Positions 47,251 to 56,304 of a stretch of 64,000 nt of DNA are shown piece by piece (the stretch's first letter is position 1; each line of letters starts with the position of its first letter). Position numbers and translations under genes: made by a program. Origin of the DNA: Atlantibacter hermannii (lineage in GTDB: Bacteria > Pseudomonadota > Gammaproteobacteria > Enterobacterales > Enterobacteriaceae); NCBI RefSeq assembly GCF_009907385.1, contig NZ_JAAATR010000116.1, positions 1 through 64,000 on the forward strand, given 5' to 3'. The notes under the pieces are model-generated. The model worked only from the letters and a program-made list of their open reading frames with translations. It made no database searches and was not told the DNA's origin.

Positions 47251-50121
47251 TTATAGTTTTCCTAGCGCGCTCAGGATCTTCTCTGGCGTGAAGTGCCATT
47301 CCCGCAGCCAGACCTGGCAGGCGTCATGAATGGCGGTAGCGATAGCGGGGGCGGCCCCGTTTACGCCAATCTCAGAGATGGATTTCGCGCCGAACGGCCC
47401 GACTTTGTCATCGCTTGGCACCAGCACCGCACGGAAATCACGCGGGATGTCGCCAATCTTCGGCGCGCCGTAGCTGCGTAAATCACGGGTCATCGGACGG
47501 CCTTCGGCGTCGTAAATAATCTCTTCCATCAGGCTGTGACCGATGGCGCGCATTGTTGCGCCATAGATCTGCCCCAGGGCGAGATCCGGGTTAACCGGCG
47601 TGCCGCAGTCGAGCAGGGCATAGAATTTATCCAGCCGGATCTCCCCGGTGCGGGTATTCACCGCCACTTCGGCAAAGTTGGCCCCGTAAGGGAAGGCGAA
47701 TTCCGGCGTAATGTAGCAAGCCGTCGCCACCAGGGTGCCGAACCCGGTGCCGGTTTCCGCTTTATGGGCAATCTCCCCGTACGTCACTTCGCCTTTCTTA
47801 CCGCGCACGATGCCGGGCGCAACAATCGTAACGTCGCTTTCCGGTTCGCCAAGCATTTGCGCGCCGTGGAACTGGATTTTCTTCAGCAGGTTTTCGGCCG
47901 CCATGCGCGCCGCGTTGCCAGAGAAACAGGTGCCGGACGACGCGTAAGCGCCCTTATCAAACAGCGCGTGGTCGGTGTCGCCGGAAATCACATGTACATC
48001 TTCCAGCGGGCAGCGCAGCACTTCCGCAGAGAGCTTGCTGACCACCGTATCCAGCCCGGTGCCGATATCCGCGCCGCCGGAATGAACAATAAAGGTGCCG
48101 TCGGATTCCAGTTTGATCATGCAGTTGGCCTGGTCGATATCCGGGATCCCGGATTTCTGCATGATGATGGCTACGCCGCGGCCAATCTTCCAGTCGCCTT
48201 CGTTGTGCTTCGGCGAATCCCACTGGATCATTTCCCGGCCCTGGCGCAGGATCTCTTCCAGCGCGCAGCTGGCGGCGGAGGGCACCGAGGTCGGCGCTTT
48301 CCCTTCGCCAATCGCGCCGAGGATCTTCAACTCCTGCCCTTCGTGAACGCGGTTGCGCTCAATAATCTCCAGTTGGTCGATCTGCAACTGTTCCGCCAGT
48401 TCCGCCAGCGCCATGGTGATGGCGAAGTTGCCTTTCGGCGCGCCGTATCCCTGATAGGCCCCGGTTGGGCAGATGTTGCTGTAGTAGGTCGTTACCTGGA
48501 AATCGACGTTATCGCACGGGTAGAGCGGCAGCGAGAGCGCCGGTCCGTTACAGGGCACCGTCAGCGAGTGGTTGCCGAACGGCCCGGTGTTGGCGCGAAA
48601 ATCCATATTGATGGCGGTTAAGCGCCCGTCTTTTTTAGCGCCCAGCTTCACGGTGACTTTCGCCACGTGGCGCGAGGTGTTGGCGATAAACTCTTCTTCA
48701 CGGGTGTAGCGGAACCAGACCGGGCGGCCCGTCACGCAGGTGGCCCAGGCGCATACCTCTTCCAGCAAAATATCCTGCTTCGACCCGAAGCCGCCGCCCA
48801 CGCGCTCTTTGATCACGTGCACTTTGTTTTGCTTCAGGCCGACGATGCGCGCCACCTGGCGACGCACGTGCCACGGCACCTGGGTCGAGGCGTGGATCAC
48901 CAGCCGGTCGCCGTCCATGCGGGTAAAGCAAATGTGGGTTTCGGTCGGGCACTGCTGGGCCTGGGTTGAGGAATAGGTGCGCTCGATAATCACGTCCGCT
49001 TCGGCAAAGCCGCGCTCAACATCGCCGATGTGGCCATGGATGCTGGCGGCGATATTCTTCGCAGGGCGCGAGCCAATCGGGAAGTTGATGATCATATGCT
49101 CATCGCGCTGGACGGCTTTTTTATTGTCTTCTTCCAGGGTATCCGGCGCGCCCGCGACATACACCACCGGCTCGTCGTGAACCACCGGCGCGTCTTCGGC
49201 CATGGCTTCATCAATCGACATCACCGGTTTTAACACCTGGTATTGCACATCGATCAGTTTCAGCGCCTGCAAGGCGATCTCTTCGCTTTCCGCGACCACT
49301 GCCGCGACGCGGTCGCCCACGTGACGCAGTTTTTTGCTGAACATGCGGCGGTCCAGCGGCGAGGGCTCCGGGGCGCTTTGCCCGCCGGGGGTGTAGTAAA
49401 TATCCGGGCAGTTGCGCCAGGTGATCACGTGTACCACGCCAGGCAGCGCTTCGGCTTTACTGACGTCAAGGTGGGTAATCAGCGCGTGGGGATGCGGGCT
49501 GCGCAGCATTTTGATGGTGCAGGCATCCGGCGTAATGCGATCTTCCACGTAGCAGGGTTTGGCCTGAACCATTTTGGCGGCGTCGGTTTTCGGGTGGATC
49601 TTACCGACCACGGCCAGATCGTCACGGAAAGTGGGCGCAACGGCGCAGGTGGCGGTGGGATCGGCTTTGCGCGCCACCGCCAGATCGATCACCTGATAAT
49701 ACTGCTGCCAGCCGGCATCGCGGCTGAACAGGCCAGAGAGGGCATCGTCGATCTCATCGCGGGTCGGGGTGGCGATGCGATCCAGTAATTCAGTAATGAT
49801 CAGCGCGGCGGCGGGATCGTTATAGCCCGACTGGACGACGCCGACGTCCACCATTGCCTGTTGCACCAGGCTGAGTTGGTTCCACTTCCCTAATGATTCC
49901 GCCGTCTTAATGTGGGCGTTTTCCAGCTGGGCGGCAATCAGCAGCGAGGCGTTAATCAGGCGGTCATTAAACAGGATGGCGTCCGAACCGGCGAAGCCGA
50001 AGCCGTCGTCGCTGTTGCGTACCGAGTGCATTCCCAGCCCAAACAGCAGTTTCTGAACGTTAGCGCCGGGATGGACATCAAGCTGATGCGCGCTGCCGTT
50101 GAGCGTAAATTGAATAATCAT
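47251..50121 (-). CDS. xdhD: Molybdenum hydroxylase XdhD, with degenerate Fe-S domain
   Basis: A 956-residue member of the xanthine dehydrogenase family, thought to act on a purine. Residues 1-150 align by pattern with the two-[2Fe-2S] small subunit of such enzymes, but the cysteines are gone: GVVQSGYNDPA stands where GxxQCGFCTPG is usual, and the first cluster loop (DDGFGFAGSDAILFND) has none. Residues 160-956 are the molybdopterin-cytosine-dinucleotide domain, with GGGFGSKQD, QGYGAPKGNF and the probable catalytic Glu in KSISEIGVNGAAP. Its start overlaps ygfM by 4 bases. In E. coli it is tied to selenium-dependent hydroxylase genes. The same cysteine losses occur in E. coli XdhD as I recall it. 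Confidence 0.9.
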   Translation of the reverse strand: MIIQFTLNGSAHQLDVHPGANVQKLLFGLGMHSVRNSDDGFGFAGSDAILFNDRLINASLLIAAQLENAHIKTAESLGKWNQLSLVQQAMVDVGVVQSGYNDPAAALIITELLDRIATPTRDEIDDALSGLFSRDAGWQQYYQVIDLAVARKADPTATCAVAPTFRDDLAVVGKIHPKTDAAKMVQAKPCYVEDRITPDACTIKMLRSPHPHALITHLDVSKAEALPGVVHVITWRNCPDIYYTPGGQSAPEPSPLDRRMFSKKLRHVGDRVAAVVAESEEIALQALKLIDVQYQVLKPVMSIDEAMAEDAPVVHDEPVVYVAGAPDTLEEDNKKAVQRDEHMIINFPIGSRPAKNIAASIHGHIGDVERGFAEADVIIERTYSSTQAQQCPTETHICFTRMDGDRLVIHASTQVPWHVRRQVARIVGLKQNKVHVIKERVGGGFGSKQDILLEEVCAWATCVTGRPVWFRYTREEEFIANTSRHVAKVTVKLGAKKDGRLTAINMDFRANTGPFGNHSLTVPCNGPALSLPLYPCDNVDFQVTTYYSNICPTGAYQGYGAPKGNFAITMALAELAEQLQIDQLEIIERNRVHEGQELKILGAIGEGKAPTSVPSAASCALEEILRQGREMIQWDSPKHNEGDWKIGRGVAIIMQKSGIPDIDQANCMIKLESDGTFIVHSGGADIGTGLDTVVSKLSAEVLRCPLEDVHVISGDTDHALFDKGAYASSGTCFSGNAARMAAENLLKKIQFHGAQMLGEPESDVTIVAPGIVRGKKGEVTYGEIAHKAETGTGFGTLVATACYITPEFAFPYGANFAEVAVNTRTGEIRLDKFYALLDCGTPVNPDLALGQIYGATMRAIGHSLMEEIIYDAEGRPMTRDLRSYGAPKIGDIPRDFRAVLVPSDDKVGPFGAKSISEIGVNGAAPAIATAIHDACQVWLREWHFTPEKILSALGKL

Positions 50122-50897
50122 TGGATTTCCTCTCCCTTCTGCTGGCAGTCCGCGTACAGGTCGGCCACGACCACACCGGCGATATAACGTTTGTAGGCCA
50201 CGCTGCCGCGCACATCGTCACGCGGGAAAATCGCCGCGCCGACGGCGGCTTCAAGCCGCTCGCCGTCCAGCCGCTGCGCCTCCACATCCCGTAACCGCAA
50301 TGGGCGATCCGCCACGCCGTCCAGCGCAATGCGCAGGTTGTTGTCTTCGTCGATGGCTACGGCGGCGGTTAATACGGTGAGACCTGCCTGGGAGCGGCTA
50401 ATTTTGCGGGTAGAGCAGGCGCGGTATGGGTCTTTAATAATGATTTCAGTAATCAGGCGGTCGGCAGGCCGTGCGAGGTAACTCTCCAGCGCCTCGGTTT
50501 CGCCGTCGCCGAATACCAGTACCGCATCCAGCGCCAGCAGGACCGGTATCAGCACCGACTCCTCTTCTACAGCGGCGATTTCTCCGCCAATGGTGGACTG
50601 GTTGCGCAGGTGGCGGGAGTAAATAAAACCTAACGCTTCATACAGTGCGGGAGGCAGATGATGGCTGTCGCGCAGGGTTTGCAGCGTGGTCATTGCGCCG
50701 ATACGCAGGCAGTCGTTATCCCAGTCTATCCAGTCGAGGGACACTTTCTGTAGCGAGATTGCCACGGTTTTTTCAGTGCGGCCCGGCGCGGAATTCAGCT
50801 TGCTGCCGCCCGCAAACCAGACGGCATCGTCCTGATAACGCTGCTTAAGTTCCAGCGCCTGCTCGACGGAGCCTGGTGTAAGAAATTGCTCAATCAT
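50118..50897 (-). CDS. ygfM: FAD-binding molybdenum hydroxylase subunit YgfM
   Basis: A 259-residue protein of the CoxM/XdhB type, expected to carry FAD and to pass electrons to or from XdhD. The FAD-binding pieces are AVWFAGGSKL near residue 27 and QSTIGGEIAAV near 100. Normal enzymes put two [2Fe-2S] centres between the Mo and FAD sites, but the XdhD partner here has lost them, so the electron path is unclear. Same length as E. coli YgfM. 47 bases after ssnA, overlapping xdhD by ATGA. Confidence 0.88.
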   Translation of the reverse strand: MIEQFLTPGSVEQALELKQRYQDDAVWFAGGSKLNSAPGRTEKTVAISLQKVSLDWIDWDNDCLRIGAMTTLQTLRDSHHLPPALYEALGFIYSRHLRNQSTIGGEIAAVEEESVLIPVLLALDAVLVFGDGETEALESYLARPADRLITEIIIKDPYRACSTRKISRSQAGLTVLTAAVAIDEDNNLRIALDGVADRPLRLRDVEAQRLDGERLEAAVGAAIFPRDDVRGSVAYKRYIAGVVVADLYADCQQKGEEIQ

Positions 50898-50944
50898 AAT
50901 TCACCCTCGTTTTTCGCCTCCCGCTCGCCGGGAGGCGGCAGGTT

Positions 50945-52273
50945 TTAATTCAGTGCATCCATGCGTTGCCACATCCGGGCGGCGGCTTTTCTTGCTTGCG
51001 CATAGATGGGTTCACAATCAAAGGCGAACTGGCGATCTTCGTAAACCATCACGCCGTTCACCATCACGCTGTGCACGCTCGATGAACCGAGACCGAACGC
51101 AATATGCCCGGCCACGTTTTCTGGCAGCAGGGGCGTCGGAGAGGCGTAATCGCAAAGGGTCAGATCCGCTTTATACCCGGCTTCCAGGCGGCCAAATTTG
51201 GCGTGGAAGTTGCGGCTCAACAGCGCGTTGCCGTTGGTCAGCGCGCGAGCGAAACTGTCCGGCCACAGCGGGCCGCCGGCGTCGCGGTGTTTGAAGAAGG
51301 CGAATTTCATCTCTTCAAACATATCCGAGCCGATGCCATCGGTGCCGAGCGCCAGGTTACGAATGCCGGTGAGCTGGTGGTTGTAGCCCACGTGGTTGTT
51401 CATGTTGGAACGGGCGTTATGCACCAGGAAGCCGTCTTTATCGTTCAGCAGCTTGATATCATCGGCGGAAAGATACAGTCCGTGGGCGATCAGCGTTTTG
51501 CTGTCGATAAGATCGTATTCCGCCAGCCGCGCCAGCAGATCTTTGCCGTAGTGGTGATGGCTGTGGGAGACGTCGTAGCGGTCTTCCGCCGCATGGATAT
51601 GCAATCCGCGCCCGGTAACCTTGACCGCTTCGCTGAGCATCGCTAATCCCGCATCCGGGACGGTGAAGGGCGCATGTGCGCCGATATGCGCTTCCACCAG
51701 GTACGGCTGCTGGCCTTTCTCTTTCGCCGCATCAATATGCTTCGCGAAGCGGATATTCTCTTCGACGCCCGCCTGCAGCTCCTTCAGCCCGCCGTTGCGG
51801 TCGGTGGTTTCGAAGCAGGTCATCCCGCGCAAGCCCGCTTTAATAAAGGCGTTGCGCAGCGTGTCCAGCGAGCCTGCAATATAAGCGGGTGACGCATGAT
51901 GATCGATGACCGCAGTGCAGCCGCTTTTGATGGCTTCAAGCGAGCAAATCAGGCCGCTGTAGTAAAGCGACTCCTCATCCAGCGCCCGGTCCAGCCGCCA
52001 CCAGAGGTTTTTCAGCGTGGAGATAAAATCCGGGCAGGGAGCGATTTTCGCCTGAATCCCGCGCGACAGCCCCGAGTAAAAATGGTTGTGCGAGCAGACG
52101 ATGCCGGGCATCACCACTCTGCCATGCATCTCTTTATATGACGCCTCCGGGAAGCGCTGGGTTAGCGCCGGGCCGACCGCGAGGATCTCGTCGCCGTCGA
52201 TGGCGATATCGACGTTTTCCTGAACCATCGCCGGATGCAACTGCACGGCGGTGACATTTTTTAAAATAAGCAT
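50945..52273 (-). CDS. ssnA: Amidohydrolase SsnA
   Basis: A 442-residue metal-dependent hydrolase of the TRZ/ATZ chlorohydrolase-like family. Metal ligands lie in VCSHNHFYSGLS, EAHIGAHAPF, LHIHAAED and the Asp of LGTDGIGSDM. E. coli SsnA was once described as lowering stationary-phase viability; the neighbourhood argues for deamination or ring opening in purine breakdown. The ATG at 52273 gives the E. coli length; the frame is open 22 codons upstream inside ygfK. Two bases after ygfK. Confidence 0.9.
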   Translation of the reverse strand: MLILKNVTAVQLHPAMVQENVDIAIDGDEILAVGPALTQRFPEASYKEMHGRVVMPGIVCSHNHFYSGLSRGIQAKIAPCPDFISTLKNLWWRLDRALDEESLYYSGLICSLEAIKSGCTAVIDHHASPAYIAGSLDTLRNAFIKAGLRGMTCFETTDRNGGLKELQAGVEENIRFAKHIDAAKEKGQQPYLVEAHIGAHAPFTVPDAGLAMLSEAVKVTGRGLHIHAAEDRYDVSHSHHHYGKDLLARLAEYDLIDSKTLIAHGLYLSADDIKLLNDKDGFLVHNARSNMNNHVGYNHQLTGIRNLALGTDGIGSDMFEEMKFAFFKHRDAGGPLWPDSFARALTNGNALLSRNFHAKFGRLEAGYKADLTLCDYASPTPLLPENVAGHIAFGLGSSSVHSVMVNGVMVYEDRQFAFDCEPIYAQARKAAARMWQRMDALN

Positions 52274-52275
52274 GA

Positions 52276-55200
52276 TTACGCCTCCACCCGGCCTAACAGA
52301 TAGTGATGGTGCTGGTGTACATGGCTGATAATGCGGCACATGTCATCCAGCCCGGCGGGCACATCCCGGAACTGGCCGTCGCTGCCGATGGTCAATTCCC
52401 AGGTCTGTTCGCCCTGACGGATATGCACCCGGCTGTCGTCCACCAGGAAGCCCGGATTGGCGCTGTTGCGGAAATCTTCCGGCAGGCTGAACACCGTGAC
52501 TTTGTCCTGGTACGGTTTGCCCTGCCACGGACAGAACTGGGCGCAGTTGCCGCATTCGTTGCAGTACGCGTCGAGATGCAGGGTCTGGTAGCGGTTCTGG
52601 AAGCCGGGGACGGCGATGGAGACGTTGGCGCGGTTCGGGCAGACGTCCACGCACTTGCTGCAGATGTAGTTACACTCCAGGCAGCGTTCGGCTTCCTGGG
52701 CCACAAAGGCGTCGCGATCGTCCTTATCCACCTGCGCCACCGAGATGGCACCCTTACGACGGTAAACCTCCGCCGGGTTGACGTTATTCCAGTGCTTATC
52801 GTTCTGATGGGAGCGGATATTTTCCCGCGTCAGGATCACATCGCTGGCGCGACGGGCATTGCCGATGGCGGAAACAATCGAGGATGGGCCGCGCTGTACG
52901 TCGCCAATCAGGAATACGTTTGGGCGGCGGGTTTCACCGAAGTGATTCACCACCGGCCAGCCATTGTCATCCAGCGGGACGCCCATGGCGCGCAGGGCGT
53001 CGCTGTCCTGTTGTTCGCCGATGGCGGTAATCAGCGTGTCTGCCCGCAGGGTGCGGATTTCTTCCGTCTCTACCGGACGGCGGCGGCCTTTGGCATCGGG
53101 TTCGCCCAGCGCCATTACGCGCACTGTCAGGGTGCCGTCGGCGTCAAACTGTTCCGGGTTGCTGAGGAACTGGAACTGTACGCCGTCATGCAGCGCTTCT
53201 TCGTACTCTTCGCGCCAGGCGGGCATCTCCTGCAAGGAACGGCGGTATACCACGGTGACTTTTTCAACGCCCGGCACGCGCAGCGCGGTGCGCGCGCAGT
53301 CCATCGCGGTGTTACCCGCGCCGACCACCACCACATGCTTGCCGAGTTCAAGGTGAGTGCCGAGGTTGTATTCGCGCAGGAACGGCAATGATTTCCAGAC
53401 GTTGCGGTTATCGCCGCGCAGTTTGACGCCGCTGTTTTTCTCGGTGCCGGTGCCGATCAGCACGTAGTGGAAGCCCTGCTGTTGCAGCTTATCCACCGTC
53501 AGATGCGGATCGCAGCCATATTCGATTTTCACGCCGTGTGCAGTAACAAAATCAATATCATGCTGGATCAGCTCGCCCGGAATACGGAATTGCGGAATGA
53601 TATTTCTCACCACGCCGCCGGCGTTTTTCTCGCGCTCGAACAGCGTCACCGGGTGCCCGGCGCGCGCCAGGAAATAACCCGCCGCCAGGCCCGCCGGGCC
53701 TGCGCCAATCACCGCTACCGGATGACGTGAACCGGAGCCCGCCGGTTTATGCCAGCGCTGCTTGTAAGTTTCCCAGCCTTTTTCCAGCGCGATTTTTTTC
53801 AGTTCGCGAATGTTGAGCGCGCTGTCATAGTCGAGACGGGTGCAGTTGTACTGGCACTGGTGATCGCAGATGTGGCCGGTAATGGCGGGCAGGGCGTTGC
53901 GCTGATAGATCAGCTCCAGCGCGTCGGCATAGCGCTGCTCGCCCATCAGGCGGATGTACTCCGGAATATCCTGCTTGATGGCGCAGGCCGTGACGCAGGG
54001 CGCGACATAGCAGTCGGTGAGCGGCAGCCCGTCGGCGACTTCGATGCGCTCTTCCGGCTTCCAGTGTTTTTGGGTGTATTCCATGCTGACCGCGCGTTTG
54101 GCGAGCTCATCAAGACGCGCCACGTCGACCTGCTGCATATCCCAGGCGTCAGATTTTTCGAGTTCGCGCAGGCATTCGCACAGGCGTAAATAGCCACCAG
54201 GCTTCAGGAGATCGGTCGCCATGGTGATAGGGCGAATACCGGTTTCAAAAATATCGCGAATGGTGAGCTGGCTGGCGCCGCCGGAATAAGAGATCGGCAA
54301 CTGGCCGTTGAAGGCCCGGGAAAGCACTGCCGCCACGTTGATCGACAGCGGGAACAGGGCGCGCCCTGACATATACATCTCTTCGCCCGGCAATGCGCCT
54401 TTGTTGTTGATCGTGCCGAGGGTATTGGTAAGTTTTACCCCGAAGCCGAGGTGTTTCTCTTTTGCCAGCGTCATCAGCCGTTGCAGCATCGCCAGCGCCT
54501 GGTCGAGCTTCAGATCGTGGTCGAATGACTCTTCTTTCAGGCCGATATAGTCAAAGCCGCAGGTGTCGAGAATTTCACGCACCCGCGGATAGCCCAGCAG
54601 CGTCGGGTTAAGTTTAACGAAGGTGTTCAGCCCCTTTTCTTCCAGCATATAGCGGCAGATGGCTTCAATTTCATTGGGCGGGCAGCCGTGCATGGTGGAG
54701 AGGGTGACGCCATGAACCAGGGTTGACGGGATACGCGCATCCAGGCTGGCGAGCTGTTCGCGTTTGGCTTCCGGCAGGCGGGCGGCGAAGGCCGGATTAG
54801 TCAGCCAGCGCCTGAGTGTCTGGCGGTACTCGGTAAATTTGGGGTGATCCGCCGCGTTCATCATATTGTCGATAAACTGCTGCATTGGCGGCTGTTTGAT
54901 GCCGTCGAGGTTGTAGCCGACGCTCATGTTGAAGATAAAGGATTTGGCGTCGTCGGGGCCGCGCGTGGTGAGTAGTTCGTCCAGCAGATGCAGGATGAAC
55001 CAGGCTTTCAGATACTCATCCCAGGCTTTCAACAGGGTGAATTCGGTGGACCATTCGGTGTTAAAGCACTCGTCTTCCGCATCGATACAGGGTTTTTCCA
55101 GTTCCAGCCGGTCGAGGATTTGTACCGTTTTCAGTTCGATAAAACGGCCTCCCGTCAGCCAGGAGGTGACGATATTTTGGGTAAGCTGGGTATGCGGTCC

Positions 55201-55377
55201 GGCAGCGGGGCCAACGGGCGTGGCGCAGGTTTCGCCGAACACGGAAATCGGCTGGTGTTGCCCGGTCTGATAAAACTGTTGTTCAGGAATACCAAAAATC
55301 GTGTGGTGCTGGTGGTATTCATCGAACAGGCGCGTCAAAAGTTCCTCAAACGGGACGGGACGCATGATATCCCCCAT
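52276..55377 (-). CDS. ygfK: Multi-domain Fe-S flavoprotein reductase YgfK
   Basis: A 1033-residue protein. The N-terminal half resembles a dihydropyrimidine dehydrogenase-type barrel (VGYNLDGIKQPPMQQF, STMHGCPPNEIEAICR). The middle is GltD-like with cysteines CYVAPCVTACAIKQDIPEY and CDHQCQYNC, FAD motif VIGAGPAGLAAGYFL and VVVGAGNTAMDCART. A C-terminal 8-Fe ferredoxin is seen in CLECNYICSKCVDVCP and CNECGNCAQFCP. E. coli YgfK is called a putative selenate reductase subunit, but its place at the head of ygfK-ssnA-ygfM-xdhD suggests a redox partner, or a reductase acting on a purine intermediate. Full-length, no frameshift. Confidence 0.9.
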   Translation of the reverse strand: MGDIMRPVPFEELLTRLFDEYHQHHTIFGIPEQQFYQTGQHQPISVFGETCATPVGPAAGPHTQLTQNIVTSWLTGGRFIELKTVQILDRLELEKPCIDAEDECFNTEWSTEFTLLKAWDEYLKAWFILHLLDELLTTRGPDDAKSFIFNMSVGYNLDGIKQPPMQQFIDNMMNAADHPKFTEYRQTLRRWLTNPAFAARLPEAKREQLASLDARIPSTLVHGVTLSTMHGCPPNEIEAICRYMLEEKGLNTFVKLNPTLLGYPRVREILDTCGFDYIGLKEESFDHDLKLDQALAMLQRLMTLAKEKHLGFGVKLTNTLGTINNKGALPGEEMYMSGRALFPLSINVAAVLSRAFNGQLPISYSGGASQLTIRDIFETGIRPITMATDLLKPGGYLRLCECLRELEKSDAWDMQQVDVARLDELAKRAVSMEYTQKHWKPEERIEVADGLPLTDCYVAPCVTACAIKQDIPEYIRLMGEQRYADALELIYQRNALPAITGHICDHQCQYNCTRLDYDSALNIRELKKIALEKGWETYKQRWHKPAGSGSRHPVAVIGAGPAGLAAGYFLARAGHPVTLFEREKNAGGVVRNIIPQFRIPGELIQHDIDFVTAHGVKIEYGCDPHLTVDKLQQQGFHYVLIGTGTEKNSGVKLRGDNRNVWKSLPFLREYNLGTHLELGKHVVVVGAGNTAMDCARTALRVPGVEKVTVVYRRSLQEMPAWREEYEEALHDGVQFQFLSNPEQFDADGTLTVRVMALGEPDAKGRRRPVETEEIRTLRADTLITAIGEQQDSDALRAMGVPLDDNGWPVVNHFGETRRPNVFLIGDVQRGPSSIVSAIGNARRASDVILTRENIRSHQNDKHWNNVNPAEVYRRKGAISVAQVDKDDRDAFVAQEAERCLECNYICSKCVDVCPNRANVSIAVPGFQNRYQTLHLDAYCNECGNCAQFCPWQGKPYQDKVTVFSLPEDFRNSANPGFLVDDSRVHIRQGEQTWELTIGSDGQFRDVPAGLDDMCRIISHVHQHHHYLLGRVEA

Positions 55378-55424
55378 AGCCCTCTCCTTAACGTAACATT
55401 TTTAATCGGAATTACCGGCAGTGA

Positions 55425-55450
55425 TTTAACGTCCGGTGGATTACGTTAAA
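55425..55450. promoter_or_regulatory. Inverted repeat at the predicted ygfK transcription start
   Basis: Perfect 8-bp arms TTTAACGT (55425-55432) and ACGTTAAA (55443-55450), 10 bp apart. A third copy TTAACGT lies at 55388-55394. It overlaps the start predicted from the sigma-54-type promoter, so it is a candidate repressor operator. Confidence 0.4.
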
Positions 55451-55452
55451 GG

Positions 55453-55468
55453 AGCAACAATCGCACCA
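55453..55468 (-). promoter_or_regulatory. Candidate sigma-54 promoter of ygfK-ssnA-ygfM-xdhD
   Basis: Minus strand TGGTGCGATTGTTGCT matches 10 of 12 defined positions of the -24/-12 consensus with GG-N10-GC spacing and a perfect TTGCT. Predicted start near 55443, about 65 nt before ygfK. It lies in gap 55378-55701, which holds no gene. Confidence 0.6.
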
Positions 55469-55532
55469 GCTATTTATCCAGGGCGCGGGCAATAAACAGA
55501 TTTGTGAGAAGCCTCGAAAGTTGGCCTGGGTT

Positions 55533-55548
55533 TGTGAATTATCTCACA
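55533..55548. promoter_or_regulatory. CRP site upstream of ygfK
   Basis: TGTGAATTATCTCACA has both perfect half-sites (TGTGA-N6-TCACA), about 100 bp upstream of the predicted ygfK start. A longer symmetry TTTGTGA...TCACAAA overlaps it. Confidence 0.7.
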
Positions 55549-55637
55549 GCTCACAAATGAGAATTAAAATCACTCTGTTTATATTGGCCGGGCACAGTGT
55601 CATCGGGAGAACGCATTTTCTCAAAACTAACGTGTCG

Positions 55638-55652
55638 TTATCATAATGATAA
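55638..55652. promoter_or_regulatory. TTATCATAATGATAA palindrome upstream of ygfK
   Basis: A perfect 15-bp palindrome about 195 bp upstream of the predicted start. It resembles the GATAA boxes in the uacT-uacF region and, less likely, half a Fur box. Confidence 0.4.
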
Positions 55653-55701
55653 GTGGCACGTGGAAAGAATAATAACTCTCCACAAAGGCTGTCACTGCTG
55701 T

Positions 55702-56280
55702 TTAATTTTCGCGATGTCGATTTTGCAGCGCCAGAAAATCTTCAGGCGTATCAATATCAAAAATTATTTCCGGATGATTCATTTCACAAAAACGATATTC
55801 CCCCGCCATTAATGCCTCGCGCATGGAACGTACATTCGCTAAGCGAGTCGCCTGCAATAATCGCTCGCGCGGCAATAAAACGGGGTGGCCCGGTTTACCG
55901 CGATACTGCGGCATTAGCGCGTAATCTCCGCGTAAGTGCCAGAGATTATTAAATATTGTGCTTTGCATGCAGGGCAGGTCGCCATGGGTGAGGTAGCAAT
56001 ATTCTGTCATCACCTGCGCCGCGCCAGCCTGCACGGAACTGAGCAATCCGGATTGATAGTCAGGGTTATAAACAATGAAGAGTTGTGGATCATGGATATA
56101 GCGTTGCGCAAGTTCTTCGTGGCGAAATCCGGTGACCAGAATAATGCGCGAACAAAATTGAAGCGCGTTTTTGATACTTGCATCAAGCATTGTGCCACCC
56201 TGCCAGGGTAGTATCATTTTCCATTGCCCCATTCGTGATGAAAGACCCGCTGCGGTAATTATGCAGTCAATATTTTCCAT
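55702..56280 (-). CDS. mocA: Molybdenum cofactor cytidylyltransferase
   Basis: A 192-residue nucleotidyltransferase that makes the cytosine dinucleotide form of molybdenum cofactor needed by XdhD-type hydroxylases. The NTP-binding N-terminus AAGLSSRMGQWKMILPW and the HGDLPC metal-binding segment are intact. Similarity to E. coli MocA is clear but lower than for its neighbours. The ATG at 56280 matches the family start. It is divergent from yqeC with only 24 bp between the start codons. Confidence 0.88.
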   Translation of the reverse strand: MENIDCIITAAGLSSRMGQWKMILPWQGGTMLDASIKNALQFCSRIILVTGFRHEELAQRYIHDPQLFIVYNPDYQSGLLSSVQAGAAQVMTEYCYLTHGDLPCMQSTIFNNLWHLRGDYALMPQYRGKPGHPVLLPRERLLQATRLANVRSMREALMAGEYRFCEMNHPEIIFDIDTPEDFLALQNRHREN

Positions 56281-56304
56281 TTTATTTTTCGAACCCGGAG
56301 CCTG

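Noticed and set aside
47536-48621. A 361-codon open frame antisense to xdhD
   Set aside because: Shadow of the conserved xdhD frame with no own signals.
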